Source: an uncultured Muribaculaceae bacterium (GTDB taxonomy: Bacteria > Bacteroidota > Bacteroidia > Bacteroidales > Muribaculaceae). Taken from it: a DNA stretch of 22,877 bases. Below the pieces are notes generated by a model. That model was given only the letters and a program-made list of their open reading frames with translations. It ran no database searches and was not told the DNA's origin. Below are positions 8,701 through 15,590 of this stretch, in pieces; within the stretch, counting starts at the first letter, position 1, and every line of letters begins with the position of its first letter. The position numbers and the translations under genes were made by a program. The stretch spans positions 1 through 22,877 of the forward strand of contig CAJTWL010000032.1 of NCBI GenBank assembly GCA_910579845.1, read 5' to 3'.

Positions 8701-11700
8701 CGGATCCGGCTATACCTGCCGCTCCCTGATATCCGGTTCTGATATGACCGGCATTAAAACAGTTTCTTACAATACCTCCTGATTCAATTTTGGCAGTGAT
8801 GCCTCCTACGCTTGACGCCATACCAGTTACCGCGGCATAATTACGGCAGTTCTCGATCAAACCGGCACTCACACCGCATATGGCGGCTACTGTTCCTAAT
8901 CCTTGTATGCGGCAATCCTCTGCAATAGTTAGATTACGCACTGAACCGGCAGCTCCAAGACGTCCTATAAGACCAACATTGCTGAGTGAGGCAGTGGTAT
9001 TCAATACTCCAAGTTTATTCTCGGCAGGTGGAGTAGACCATGAGACATAATCAAGAACAAGATTATGAATTGCATATCCGGCTCCATCAATATGACCCGC
9101 AAACTTATTTGATGACGTTTTGCTGACACTGATTCCGGAGAATACGCCATCTCCTCCCATATCTATATCGTTGGTGAAGCGGAAATAAGTGTCGGCAAAA
9201 AGCAATCCCTTTACCGATGTGGCTTCAGCGAGAGCCATCATATCTTCCTTATTGGTTATCAGATACGGATTTTCCGACGTGCCCTCGCCTTTAAGGAAAC
9301 TGGGAGCTACTTTTATGAAGTAAGGGATGCGCACACCTTCATCAGCCATGACGATGGTATCGTTGCCTATCCGCATCTCCTGATTCACCTTGACAGTATT
9401 GCCGTCTATCTCTGCGAAATGACCTTTCTTAGAAAGTTCGCCATTGAGCAGGAACCAGAATTGGGTATTACCCAGAGGATTTAATTCCACATCGGTATTA
9501 AAGTTGGCAAGTGTGGTTCCTGCTTTATTCATCAGCATAGCAGAAGCACTCAGTTCTGCCGCCGGTGTCGCGGACATATTTTTAAGACGGGGATAAGATC
9601 GGGGCTGGAAATCCCATACAGAGGCTTCAAAACCGGGAAGCGGATTCCCTGATGTCATTTCGGAATTGGAAATACTGCCCTTTACAGAAGTGAAATTGAC
9701 TATCTGATTGTCAAAATATACATTCTCCACTTTTGAAGCGCTCCCGGTCCATATCTGACCTATGGTCTCACGCATCTCATTCTCGGAATCATATTTCCAA
9801 CTTTCCGCTCTTACCTGAGCTGAAGTGTAACAGCGGCTCACTGTAGGTATTATATTCTGATCCATCTGAGCCAGACGTCCTGTGATGCCTCCTGTATAAT
9901 AACTGTTGATACAGTCCACCATACCGGCAGAATAACAATCACGTACTGTACCCGACACCCATCCGGCTACACCGCCGCTGACCGATCCGGAACCAATGCC
10001 GAGCACCTCACCGACAGCAAAACAGCGTTCCATAGTACCCAGTTGATTGAGACCGGCGACTCCGCCGGAATAGATTGAATATCCTGCACTGCGTCCGTCG
10101 ACTATACCGGAGAAACTACAATCAGCCGCAGTGGCCTGAAACAACGAACCTACCACTCCACCTGCACAGGCTCCATTATTATAACGGGGATCAGCAGATT
10201 CAGCGGCTGCCGACACCACATGAACGGCACTGGCTGTACAACCGGATATCAACGTACTTATCTGTCCTGCCACACCTCCCGCAAAACCAAGTCGCGAATA
10301 AATATTTCCGTTTTTGACATGACAGTTCTTTACTGTATAACCTACACCGACCACACCTCCGGCCACTTGACCCTGTTGTTCAACTACCGGAGAAACCACA
10401 TTACAGTTTTCGACTGTCCCATAGCTTATGCCACATACAGTACCTGCATAATAATACCCAGTACTATTCACACGAGGAGACACAAAATCGATATTTTTCA
10501 CCACACCTTCTGGATCCATAACACCGAACAGACCGGAAAAACCATTGGATTCCACCGTAAGTCCGGTGATGGTATGTCCTTTACCGTCAAACACACCGGC
10601 AAACTGATGTGTGAGATCATAACCTATAGGAGTGAAACGATAACCGCTCATATCTATATCCGCGGTCAGTTCCAGATATTTTCCTTTTAAAGAGCGTGCA
10701 TACTTTACTGTCTGGCCTCCGAGAGTAAGTTCACCGCTGGTATCGGAATCTTTGTTAACCATAGTGGCCAGACACATCAGATCGGAAAGCGACGCAATAC
10801 GGTAGGGATCAGAGACCGAACCGGTACCCTGCAGCGTCTCTGAAGCCGAAGGAGGATATGCGATATCAAAGTCGATATTCACTTTCCCATAATCAAACAG
10901 ACCTGAAAAACTCTTTTGAGGAAGATAGATGGTCCATTCGTTCCAGCTGACACTGCGTTTGTCGTCAAGTGCCGCTTTATTGAGCGGTATGGCCGGAGTA
11001 TACGTTATAAGCTGACCATCAGGATTAAGAGTGGGATTGCCTACGCTTATCCATGTGCCGGAACTGTTGACAAAAACCGTCTGCGAAGCAATTATTCCAC
11101 CTCTGTCTCCATTGAGCGAAATCTCGACCGTAGAGCCACGGTTGGCAAAATTCTTTATACTCAACACATTCACAGATGACTGAGCGGCCACAATGCCGAA
11201 CGTGTATATATTACTGCCGGACTTGTATTCCATCGTGCCGGTAGGAGACTCAAACAAAGTCGCTTTGTTTGCATCCACAATCTCATCCTTGTCATCACCG
11301 GAATTAATGGCAACGCACCACCAGGTCGACAGACTAATGCTGCCATCGGAATTGACGCTACCCTCGATAGGCTGTTCCCGGACCGGAACGCCATTGGGAG
11401 TCACAGCACTCAGATCCATAGGACCGTAAGTAGGATGTGTGTAAAGATACTGCGAAGGAATTGTAATTACCGACGTGGCAGGATCTATCTTGGCTTTCAC
11501 CGACATAGACTGACTCCAGAAGCCCTGTATCACAACAGAGTCGGTACCGGCAACAGGAACAATCTTTACAGCGTTTCCTGGAGTCCCGTAACCTACGCAC
11601 GAAACTGATGTCATCACATAATCGCCAGCCGGATTTCCAATAGAGGCTTTACGTATACTCTTTTTATCGGTAAGACTCGGCGCATACGACGCAACAGCGG

Positions 11701-11875
11701 AAGCGTCAATACGGGTTTTTACATATTCATCCGGAGTCATAGGCGACATGTTACACGCCGCCTCCGTCAATGGCGGAGGCAATACAGCGGGAGAGACATC
11801 TCCCCACAACGACCGACCGGCAAAAACCGGCAACGCCAATACAGCCATTGCTGTCAGTAAAAGCTGTTTCATCAT
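5729..11875 (-). CDS. Giant exported GLUG-repeat surface protein
   Basis: This protein of about 2048 residues is probably a surface or secreted beta-helix adhesin. I start it at the ATG at 11875 (or the adjacent one at 11872), because the longer frame from 11965 would begin upstream of a well-formed promoter. The N terminus MMKQLLLTAMAVLALPVFAG is a signal peptide. After about 350 residues of unrecognised sequence come three modules, near residues 350, 865 and 1315. Each opens with a G-x-Y-L/I segment (DPYRI, NPYLI, SPYLL), then an F-x-G-x-x-D-G-x-G-H/Y motif, then a run of GLUG-type repeats of the form CYNTGxIxG...VGGIxG. The repeats are densest at about 1395-1920. The last 40 residues (FTPQGIRVSRPE...) resemble Bacteroidales C-terminal secretion or sorting tails. 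No catalytic domain is visible. It is monocistronic, between its own promoter and terminator. Confidence 0.85.
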   Translation of the reverse strand: MMKQLLLTAMAVLALPVFAGRSLWGDVSPAVLPPPLTEAACNMSPMTPDEYVKTRIDASAVASYAPSLTDKKSIRKASIGNPAGDYVMTSVSCVGYGTPGNAVKIVPVAGTDSVVIQGFWSQSMSVKAKIDPATSVITIPSQYLYTHPTYGPMDLSAVTPNGVPVREQPIEGSVNSDGSISLSTWWCVAINSGDDKDEIVDANKATLFESPTGTMEYKSGSNIYTFGIVAAQSSVNVLSIKNFANRGSTVEISLNGDRGGIIASQTVFVNSSGTWISVGNPTLNPDGQLITYTPAIPLNKAALDDKRSVSWNEWTIYLPQKSFSGLFDYGKVNIDFDIAYPPSASETLQGTGSVSDPYRIASLSDLMCLATMVNKDSDTSGELTLGGQTVKYARSLKGKYLELTADIDMSGYRFTPIGYDLTHQFAGVFDGKGHTITGLTVESNGFSGLFGVMDPEGVVKNIDFVSPRVNSTGYYYAGTVCGISYGTVENCNVVSPVVEQQGQVAGGVVGVGYTVKNCHVKNGNIYSRLGFAGGVAGQISTLISGCTASAVHVVSAAAESADPRYNNGACAGGVVGSLFQATAADCSFSGIVDGRSAGYSIYSGGVAGLNQLGTMERCFAVGEVLGIGSGSVSGGVAGWVSGTVRDCYSAGMVDCINSYYTGGITGRLAQMDQNIIPTVSRCYTSAQVRAESWKYDSENEMRETIGQIWTGSASKVENVYFDNQIVNFTSVKGSISNSEMTSGNPLPGFEASVWDFQPRSYPRLKNMSATPAAELSASAMLMNKAGTTLANFNTDVELNPLGNTQFWFLLNGELSKKGHFAEIDGNTVKVNQEMRIGNDTIVMADEGVRIPYFIKVAPSFLKGEGTSENPYLITNKEDMMALAEATSVKGLLFADTYFRFTNDIDMGGDGVFSGISVSKTSSNKFAGHIDGAGYAIHNLVLDYVSWSTPPAENKLGVLNTTASLSNVGLIGRLGAAGSVRNLTIAEDCRIQGLGTVAAICGVSAGLIENCRNYAAVTGMASSVGGITAKIESGGIVRNCFNAGHIRTGYQGAAGIAGSGTDFVVEGCVNTGLVEALPLCSARDEKSTVFKYVGGIGGNVGGKFTIRDCVDYGHSYAYVSTVGSIAGRAYGTPTLVNNMALGTVSTPDVVNLGAMAGELSASFTASGNIWDMQMLPLEAAVSKPIAGAQGLNTNDLVSGNAVDGFNTDIWGFDAGKYPVVKVFATEPTVVAARRAYFLLPAGHTVGNLQGNVSLPSENGMVWSVDAGGPFSIANNTLIVPTQSKELIKGALTVSFPDVYDKTFDLQVLPAMPLDGDGTAQSPYLLRTASDWQALASYIDATCSTLENRFVRLESDLDFTGLQMSSIASDGKTAFMGTLDGNGHVLKNFDISTSTQYFGLIGILGQTGIVKNLTVKGKINSTATHAGGLVGRSYGSFDKCVSEVELTTNKANAGGFVGMGLGGSFTECISKSVIKTSQGTAGGFVAISTVRMKYDNCSFEGCIASTSTSTSALNYGGIVGSSFPSEFLHCVNKGSFTNTNAKASGIGGLVGMANGDKNTTEPYIFTDCHNAVDITAGSKVCGLVAASVTTAGYAPMTFTDCSNTGNITSTQAAAWTAGILGQGNPGTTLIRCFNTGNITSEGTTVGGLVGSVGGVFSEKAKLILNECYNTGKVSGKSSMIGGLIASGGNLSAIERCYNTGVIEGQMKVGGIMGSNSAANMSITDTWNSGDVIATGCHVGGITGSLTAASGNAGGLTITRCFNTGDISTSCTQQGISSASANPSGYAIGGLGGISTATYTDCYNLGSVTGVSRIGGLVGDPHTNKKLHLNRCYNAGKIVAPADTCGAIVGINVENAKIWDSSMIENCYWLDSSCKSTLPAAGVEKTLVGMCDLIPGDAFVSPGTNCFPVLKSLSEVETALLYAGQPVFSGVDDADNVTSDFKIGTPVGVTWTMLGANAKIENGSVSFLEIFKGDAVLRATIGNLIRDIDLKVDVRSSNVDIISEELEVVEEIWFTPQGIRVSRPETGDGQTYIVVVRYKDGTSRSFKLVNK

Positions 11876-11908
11876 CTCATATCTGGGTTTAGTTAAACAT
11901 ATGATGAA

Positions 11909-11940
11909 CAAAAGTAAACAAAAAATGCCCTTCCCGCAAA
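11909..11940 (-). promoter_or_regulatory. Bacteroidetes-type promoter for the GLUG gene
   Basis: On the minus strand, TTTG at 11940-11937 is followed after exactly 20 bases by TACTTTTG at 11916-11909. Both boxes and the spacing match the Bacteroidetes primary sigma consensus. Transcription would start near 11902, giving a leader of about 25-30 bases before the ATG at 11875. The leader contains a small GTTTA/TAAAC inverted repeat. The promoter fixes the start of the gene. Confidence 0.78.
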
Positions 11941-11968
11941 ATTTGTGCGCACTTTTAACATACACAAA

Positions 11969-12373
11969 CTACAATTTGAACAACCGATAACAATAAAAGA
12001 GAATAGCAACAACTCCTACAAAAATAAGAATCTTCTGCCATGTATAGAGTCTGTTCACCTCCTTGATCTTCTCTACGGGATAGGGTTCCTTTACTATGAT
12101 GGAATCAGTACGCAACCGATAAAGGGTATCATTCTTCACCCTTGTCCTATACCTCCATTTCACAATCTCCTTCAACGTCATATCGCCATCTGTTTCTATC
12201 CGTATGGTGTCTCTGTCTATCACACTGTCCACACGCCAACGGATCATCATCAATGTATCTGTATTCGTCATTACACTCTCTACAGGAATATAAACACGTT
12301 TTGTGCATGATAATACACAAAACAGACACAGTGCAATAACCGGGAGCGACAATCTGCAATCAATCCCGTTCAT
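11969..12373 (-). CDS. Small lipoprotein with C-terminal membrane anchor, possible spanin-like protein
   Basis: I do not recognise a named family for this 134-residue protein. Residues 8-23 are hydrophobic and end in the lipobox VLSC (Cys23), so it is predicted to be a lipoprotein. The middle is hydrophilic and rich in Asp, Thr, Arg and Val (YIPVESV, RWRVDSVIDRDTIRIE). Residues about 113-130 (WQKILIFVGVVAILFYCY) form a membrane helix. A lipid anchor at one end and a membrane helix at the other would let it bridge two membranes, as phage spanins do. Its ATG overlaps the stop of the preceding 81-residue gene by four bases. It ends 29 bases before the -33 box of the GLUG promoter. The phage-lysis reading rests on topology and pairing only. 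Confidence 0.68.
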   Translation of the reverse strand: MNGIDCRLSLPVIALCLFCVLSCTKRVYIPVESVMTNTDTLMMIRWRVDSVIDRDTIRIETDGDMTLKEIVKWRYRTRVKNDTLYRLRTDSIIVKEPYPVEKIKEVNRLYTWQKILIFVGVVAILFYCYRLFKL

Positions 12374-12615
12374 CGTGATGTATATTTATAGTGATAATCG
12401 ACTCCGAATAAAGCGCCGACAAATGTAAGTATCTCCCCGAAAGCAATCAGCACGGATGAATGGATCTCACCCGCGGGCGGAGCAATGAATCCGCATACCA
12501 ACAATCCACAACCGAGTGCCACCAATACAATTGCACAAATCAACTGCACGGTTACTTTTTCCGAAACATTCCGTTTCTTCCCCTTATTGGTCCTTCTATT
12601 AACTGTATTCGCCAT
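12370..12615 (-). CDS. Two-helix small membrane protein, holin-like
   Basis: This 81-residue protein starts with a basic N terminus (RRTNKGKKR) followed by two membrane helices, at about residues 22-46 and 54-72, and a short charged tail (DYHYKYTSR). I know similar small proteins from Bacteroidetes prophage and accessory regions, where they sit in lysis-type gene pairs, but a holin role is inference. The start at 12615 is the only ATG that keeps the basic N terminus. It is coupled by an ATGA overlap to the lipoprotein gene. No endolysin, portal or other phage gene is present, so the pair is either a prophage remnant or a domesticated unit. Confidence 0.68.
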   Translation of the reverse strand: MANTVNRRTNKGKKRNVSEKVTVQLICAIVLVALGCGLLVCGFIAPPAGEIHSSVLIAFGEILTFVGALFGVDYHYKYTSR

Positions 12616-12633
12616 ACCAAACTCAATTTTTCA

Positions 12634-12641
12634 CAAAATTA
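12634..12641 (-). promoter_or_regulatory. Candidate -7 element for the two small membrane genes
   Basis: On the minus strand this reads TAATTTTG, matching TAnnTTTG, 18 bases before the ATG at 12615. A partial -33 match, ATTG at 12662-12659, lies 17 bases upstream, slightly closer than usual. The leader would be very short. Confidence 0.38.
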
Positions 12642-12686
12642 AGCCGATATGAAACGTACAATATTATATCGCTTTAAGAGTATGTT

Positions 12687-12715
12687 GGCGGTTGAGGACA
12701 AACCGCCCTCCCAAA
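12687..12715 (-). repeat. REP-like hairpin repeat, copy 3
   Basis: On the minus strand, TTTGGGAG (12715-12708) directly abuts the 7-bp stem GGCGGTT/AACCGCC around the loop TGTCCTC (12700-12694). It points left and pairs with copy 4, which points right 49 bases away. The guides are inside and the hairpins outside, the opposite arrangement to the 295-388 pair. Confidence 0.66.
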
Positions 12716-12764
12716 CATCGGTAACAGCAACATCGGATAAAAGGATGTCTCTCTGCGCCGGGCT

Positions 12765-12795
12765 TTTGGGAGAGGAGTTTTGTCCCCAAACTCCT
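12765..12795 (+). repeat. REP-like hairpin repeat, copy 4
   Basis: TTTGGGAG (12765-12772) directly abuts the 8-bp stem AGGAGTTT/AAACTCCT (12773-12780 and 12788-12795) around the loop TGTCCCC. The guide is identical to that of copy 3, while the stem is different. It lies about 50 bases past the end of hisIE and may also act as a terminator or RNA end-stabiliser for the his operon. Confidence 0.66.
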
Positions 12796-12810
12796 GTCGT
12801 GTGAACTGCT

Positions 12811-12828
12811 CCCCCCCCCCAAAAAAAA
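12811..12828. repeat. C10A8 homopolymer tract
   Basis: Ten C followed by eight A lie between the REP-like copy 4 and the hisIE stop codon, about 15 bases past the stop on the minus strand. Such a tract is prone to slippage and to sequencing error. It lies outside any coding region or evident promoter, so length change is unlikely to switch a gene. Confidence 0.8.
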
Positions 12829-12842
12829 TGGAGACAAAAATT

Positions 12843-13445
12843 TCAACTGTGCCTGTGAAGCAGTTCGCTTTCGAGTTCGGCTATGCTGACATGCATCTCC
12901 TCAAGGAGGACAAGAAAATGATATATCAGATCGGCGGTCTCATAGACAAAGCGGTCTCTGCGTCCGGTTACAGCTTCTATGATAGCTTCGGCAGTCTCCT
13001 CACCGACTTTCTTTGCAATGCGTTTGGGACCTTTGATAAAAAGACTTGTGGTATATGACTTATCCGGCATCGCCTCATGCCTTTCGGAAATCACCCCTGC
13101 CAGCGTACGCATAAATCCATCTGATGCGGGAGTGTCAAAACAGGAAACCGTTCCCCTGTGACACGTCGGTCCGTGAGGAGTCGCCTTTATAAGCAATGTA
13201 TCCATATCACAATCGGGATACATGTCATTCACATCCAGAAAATTTCCCGAAGTCTCTCCCTTTGTCCATAATTGCTGACGCGAACGGCTGTAAAATGTGA
13301 CACGTCCCTCAGCCACGGTTTTGTCGAATGCCTCACGGTTCATATATCCGAGCATCAAAACACGCAAAGTAGATGAATCCTGTATAATCACCGGCAACAA
13401 TCCGTCGCCACACTTATCTAATTTAAAATCTGAAAATTCCAACAT
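12843..13445 (-). CDS. hisI: Bifunctional phosphoribosyl-AMP cyclohydrolase / phosphoribosyl-ATP pyrophosphohydrolase
   Basis: This 200-residue fusion (HisIE) performs the second and third steps of histidine synthesis: it splits pyrophosphate from phosphoribosyl-ATP, then opens the adenine ring. Residues 1-115 are the cyclohydrolase, with GYMNREAF, FYSRSRQQLW, the metal-binding DCDMD at 78-82, and zinc cysteines Cys79, Cys95 and Cys102. Residues about 120-200 are the all-alpha pyrophosphohydrolase, with KKVGEETAEAIIEA. It is the last gene of the his operon. Unlike the other junctions, 53 bases containing an AATTATGCAT repeat separate it from hisF. Downstream lie the C10A8 tract and a REP-like hairpin pair. 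Confidence 0.95.
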   Translation of the reverse strand: MLEFSDFKLDKCGDGLLPVIIQDSSTLRVLMLGYMNREAFDKTVAEGRVTFYSRSRQQLWTKGETSGNFLDVNDMYPDCDMDTLLIKATPHGPTCHRGTVSCFDTPASDGFMRTLAGVISERHEAMPDKSYTTSLFIKGPKRIAKKVGEETAEAIIEAVTGRRDRFVYETADLIYHFLVLLEEMHVSIAELESELLHRHS

Positions 13446-13454
13446 ATCCGTTTC

Positions 13455-13503
13455 AATTATGCATTACGCATTTAATTATGCATCATGCATTCTACATTCT
13501 ACA
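13455..13503. repeat. AATTATGCAT / TTCTACA repeat cluster between hisF and hisIE
   Basis: AATTATGCAT occurs at 13455-13464 and again at 13474-13483, followed by CATGCAT (13484-13490) and the tandem heptamer TTCTACA at 13490-13496 and 13497-13503. The second heptamer contains the hisF stop codon. ATGCAT is itself palindromic. The cluster fills the only loose junction of the operon. Confidence 0.7.
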
Positions 13504-14260
13504 TTGCGCTTCGCGCCGGTATTCCACGCCTGGCAAGCTCCCTTTTCACCTCACCGATTGTCAATTTTCCATAATGGAATATCGATGCGGCAAGAGCGGC
13601 GTCAGCCCGTCCGGGTGCAAGCACATCGGCTATATGCGAGGCATTTCCGGCTCCGCCTGAGGCTATCACCGGAATCGGAAGCGAACCTAACTTTTCATAA
13701 ACGTCAAGAGGGTATCCGCATCCGGTGCCATCATGATTCATCGATGTAAAAAGTATTTCTCCGGCACCTCTGTCGCATGCTTCCCGCGCCCATGAAAAGA
13801 GTTCACGTTCAGTAAGCCGCGATCCTCCGTGAGTCGTTACTCTCCACACACCATCTTCTCCGCAACGTGCATCTATCGCCACAACAACAAACTGACTGCC
13901 ATACCGCTTCGCAATTTCGGAAATAAGTTCCGGATCAGCCACCGCGGCACTGTTGATAGAGATCTTGTCGGCTCCGGCATCCAGCAACGATGACGCATGC
14001 TGTAATGTAGAGATTCCGCCACCCACAGTAAACGGGATATTGACCCCTTCAGCCACTCTCCCCACAAGATCAACGAAAGTGGAACGTCCTTCTTTTGAGG
14101 CGGATATGTCAAGATACACAAGTTCGTCGGCACCCTCCTTTGCGTAACGGCGTCCAAGCTCCACAGGATCACCGACATCCCGGAGACCCTCGAAATTTAT
14201 ACCTTTTACCGTCCTCCCGTCTTTCACGTCAAGGCACGGTATGATTCTCTTAGCTAACAC
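13499..14260 (-). CDS. hisF: Imidazole glycerol phosphate synthase, cyclase subunit
   Basis: This 253-residue TIM-barrel enzyme joins PRFAR with ammonia channelled from HisH to give imidazole glycerol phosphate and AICAR. The two catalytic aspartates are in place: Asp11 in IPCLDVKDG and Asp130 in VVVAIDAR. The phosphate-binding segments FTVGGGIS and VIASGGAGN are present. The start at 14260 is GTG, five bases after the hisA stop; the N terminus MLAKRIIPCLD matches the family exactly. It needs HisH, encoded two genes upstream. Its stop codon is embedded in a tandem heptamer repeat. Confidence 0.96.
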   Translation of the reverse strand: MLAKRIIPCLDVKDGRTVKGINFEGLRDVGDPVELGRRYAKEGADELVYLDISASKEGRSTFVDLVGRVAEGVNIPFTVGGGISTLQHASSLLDAGADKISINSAAVADPELISEIAKRYGSQFVVVAIDARCGEDGVWRVTTHGGSRLTERELFSWAREACDRGAGEILFTSMNHDGTGCGYPLDVYEKLGSLPIPVIASGGAGNASHIADVLAPGRADAALAASIFHYGKLTIGEVKRELARRGIPARSAM

Positions 14261-14265
14261 GATAG

Positions 14266-15000
14266 TTAATTATTCATTAAACTAAATTTCTCAAGCTCAC
14301 GCAATGTAATGCGGTTTTCATATATCGCTTTTCCTACAATCACCCTCAGCATTCCGTCTTTCTCAAGTCTTTCAATATCCTCCATGCATGAAATTCCACC
14401 GGATGCCGTAAATATCACCCCAGGATAGGCAGACATAAGACTTTTATAAAGTTCAAAGGAGGGTCCCTGCAGCATGCCGTCGCAACTTATATCAGTGGCG
14501 ATTACCTGAGTGAGACCTTCGGGCAGAAACTTTTCTATCAGCTTCCCTATCGTATAATCAGATTTCTCCTCCCATCCGTTCACAGCCACACGACCGTCTT
14601 TGTCTGCGTCAGCTCCGAGTACCATGCTTTCAGCACCGTATTTCATAAGCCATTCCGCAAAAAGTGCCGGAGATTTTACCGCCAGACTCCCTATTACCAG
14701 AAATGAGGCGCCGGCGTTCTGCGAATCTTTGAGAGCCTGTTCTGTTTTCAGACCTCCTCCCCATTCAATTTTAGCATTATCAACGAGAGCCATACGTTCC
14801 AGCACTCTAAGGTTACATGGTGCCGATTGCCGTGCACCATCCAGATCTACAGTATGAATTCTTGTAAAACCGGAATCTACATATCGTTTGACCATATCCA
14901 CCGGATCTGCGTCATATTGTCTGACACTTCCGTAATCACCTTTCGTAAGACGGACACATTTCCCCTCTATTATATCTATAGCCGGTATTATCTCTATCAT
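14266..15000 (-). CDS. hisA: Phosphoribosylformimino-AICAR isomerase
   Basis: This 244-residue TIM-barrel isomerase carries out the Amadori rearrangement of ProFAR to PRFAR, the fourth step of histidine synthesis. The N terminus IPAIDIIEGKCVRLTKGDYG carries the catalytic Asp9. The half-barrel repeats shared with HisF are visible as EWGGGLKT and TASGGISCMEDIE, with ATDISCDGML in the second half. Length is normal. It overlaps hisH by four bases (ATGA) and is followed by hisF after five bases, so HisH, HisA and HisF are made together. Confidence 0.96.
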   Translation of the reverse strand: MIEIIPAIDIIEGKCVRLTKGDYGSVRQYDADPVDMVKRYVDSGFTRIHTVDLDGARQSAPCNLRVLERMALVDNAKIEWGGGLKTEQALKDSQNAGASFLVIGSLAVKSPALFAEWLMKYGAESMVLGADADKDGRVAVNGWEEKSDYTIGKLIEKFLPEGLTQVIATDISCDGMLQGPSFELYKSLMSAYPGVIFTASGGISCMEDIERLEKDGMLRVIVGKAIYENRITLRELEKFSLMNN

Positions 15001-15590
15001 AAGCTAAGGAAATTATTCAATAGTTTTTCACCGGCCTCTCCGCTCTTTTCCGGATGAAACTGCACCCCATAAAAATTTTCATATCTCAAAGCAGCGCTGA
15101 ACATCGAACGGGATGCTCCAAAACGACAGGTAGCCGTTGTGTCGTAACATAATGGAGCGTAATAGGAATGTACAAAATAGAACATCTCTCCTTCACGGAT
15201 CTCCTTGAAAAGCTTGGATTCGAGATTATGTAACGAATCCCATCCCATATGTGGAACTTTCTCACCTGGTCCAGGTTCAAGCAATCGCACGCGACAGTCA
15301 AATATATCCAGACACGGCACATCTCCCTCCTCTGAGGATGAACACATTATCTGCATCCCCGCACATATTCCCAAAACGGGATGACGCAATTTTTTCACAA
15401 CATCTTCGAGTCCATGTTTTCTCAACGAACCTACGACATGTGCGGCATGCCCTACACCGGGGAGTATGACATGTGACGCTTTCCGGATCTCTTCCGGATC
15501 CGAGGTAAGTTTCCATTCGGCGCCAAGACGGTTCAAGGCATTTGAAACGGAACATATGTTCCCGGCATCGTAATCTATAATGGCTATCAT
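14997..15590 (-). CDS. hisH: Imidazole glycerol phosphate synthase, glutamine amidotransferase subunit
   Basis: This 197-residue class I glutamine amidotransferase hydrolyses glutamine and passes ammonia to HisF. The catalytic triad is complete: Cys76 in GICAGMQ, His179 and Glu181 in QFHPEKS. The N-terminal DYDAGN and LPGVGH motifs are typical. The family's usual oxyanion segment PGVG-x-F/A is present as PGVGHA. It overlaps hisB by four bases upstream and hisA by four bases downstream. Confidence 0.96.
   Translation of the reverse strand: MIAIIDYDAGNICSVSNALNRLGAEWKLTSDPEEIRKASHVILPGVGHAAHVVGSLRKHGLEDVVKKLRHPVLGICAGMQIMCSSSEEGDVPCLDIFDCRVRLLEPGPGEKVPHMGWDSLHNLESKLFKEIREGEMFYFVHSYYAPLCYDTTATCRFGASRSMFSAALRYENFYGVQFHPEKSGEAGEKLLNNFLSL

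Noticed and set aside
5900..10500. Repeated segments suggesting a CRISPR array or tandem DNA repeat
   Set aside because: The repetition is at protein level (GLUG motifs) with diverged codons; there are no identical repeats with unique spacers.
11876..11965. Longer start for the GLUG protein
   Set aside because: A consensus promoter at 11909-11940 would lie inside the coding region, and the signal peptide begins at 11875 or 11872.
12664..12846. 60-residue minus-strand frame downstream of hisIE
   Set aside because: It is made from the C10A8 tract and REP-like hairpins, and resembles no protein I know.
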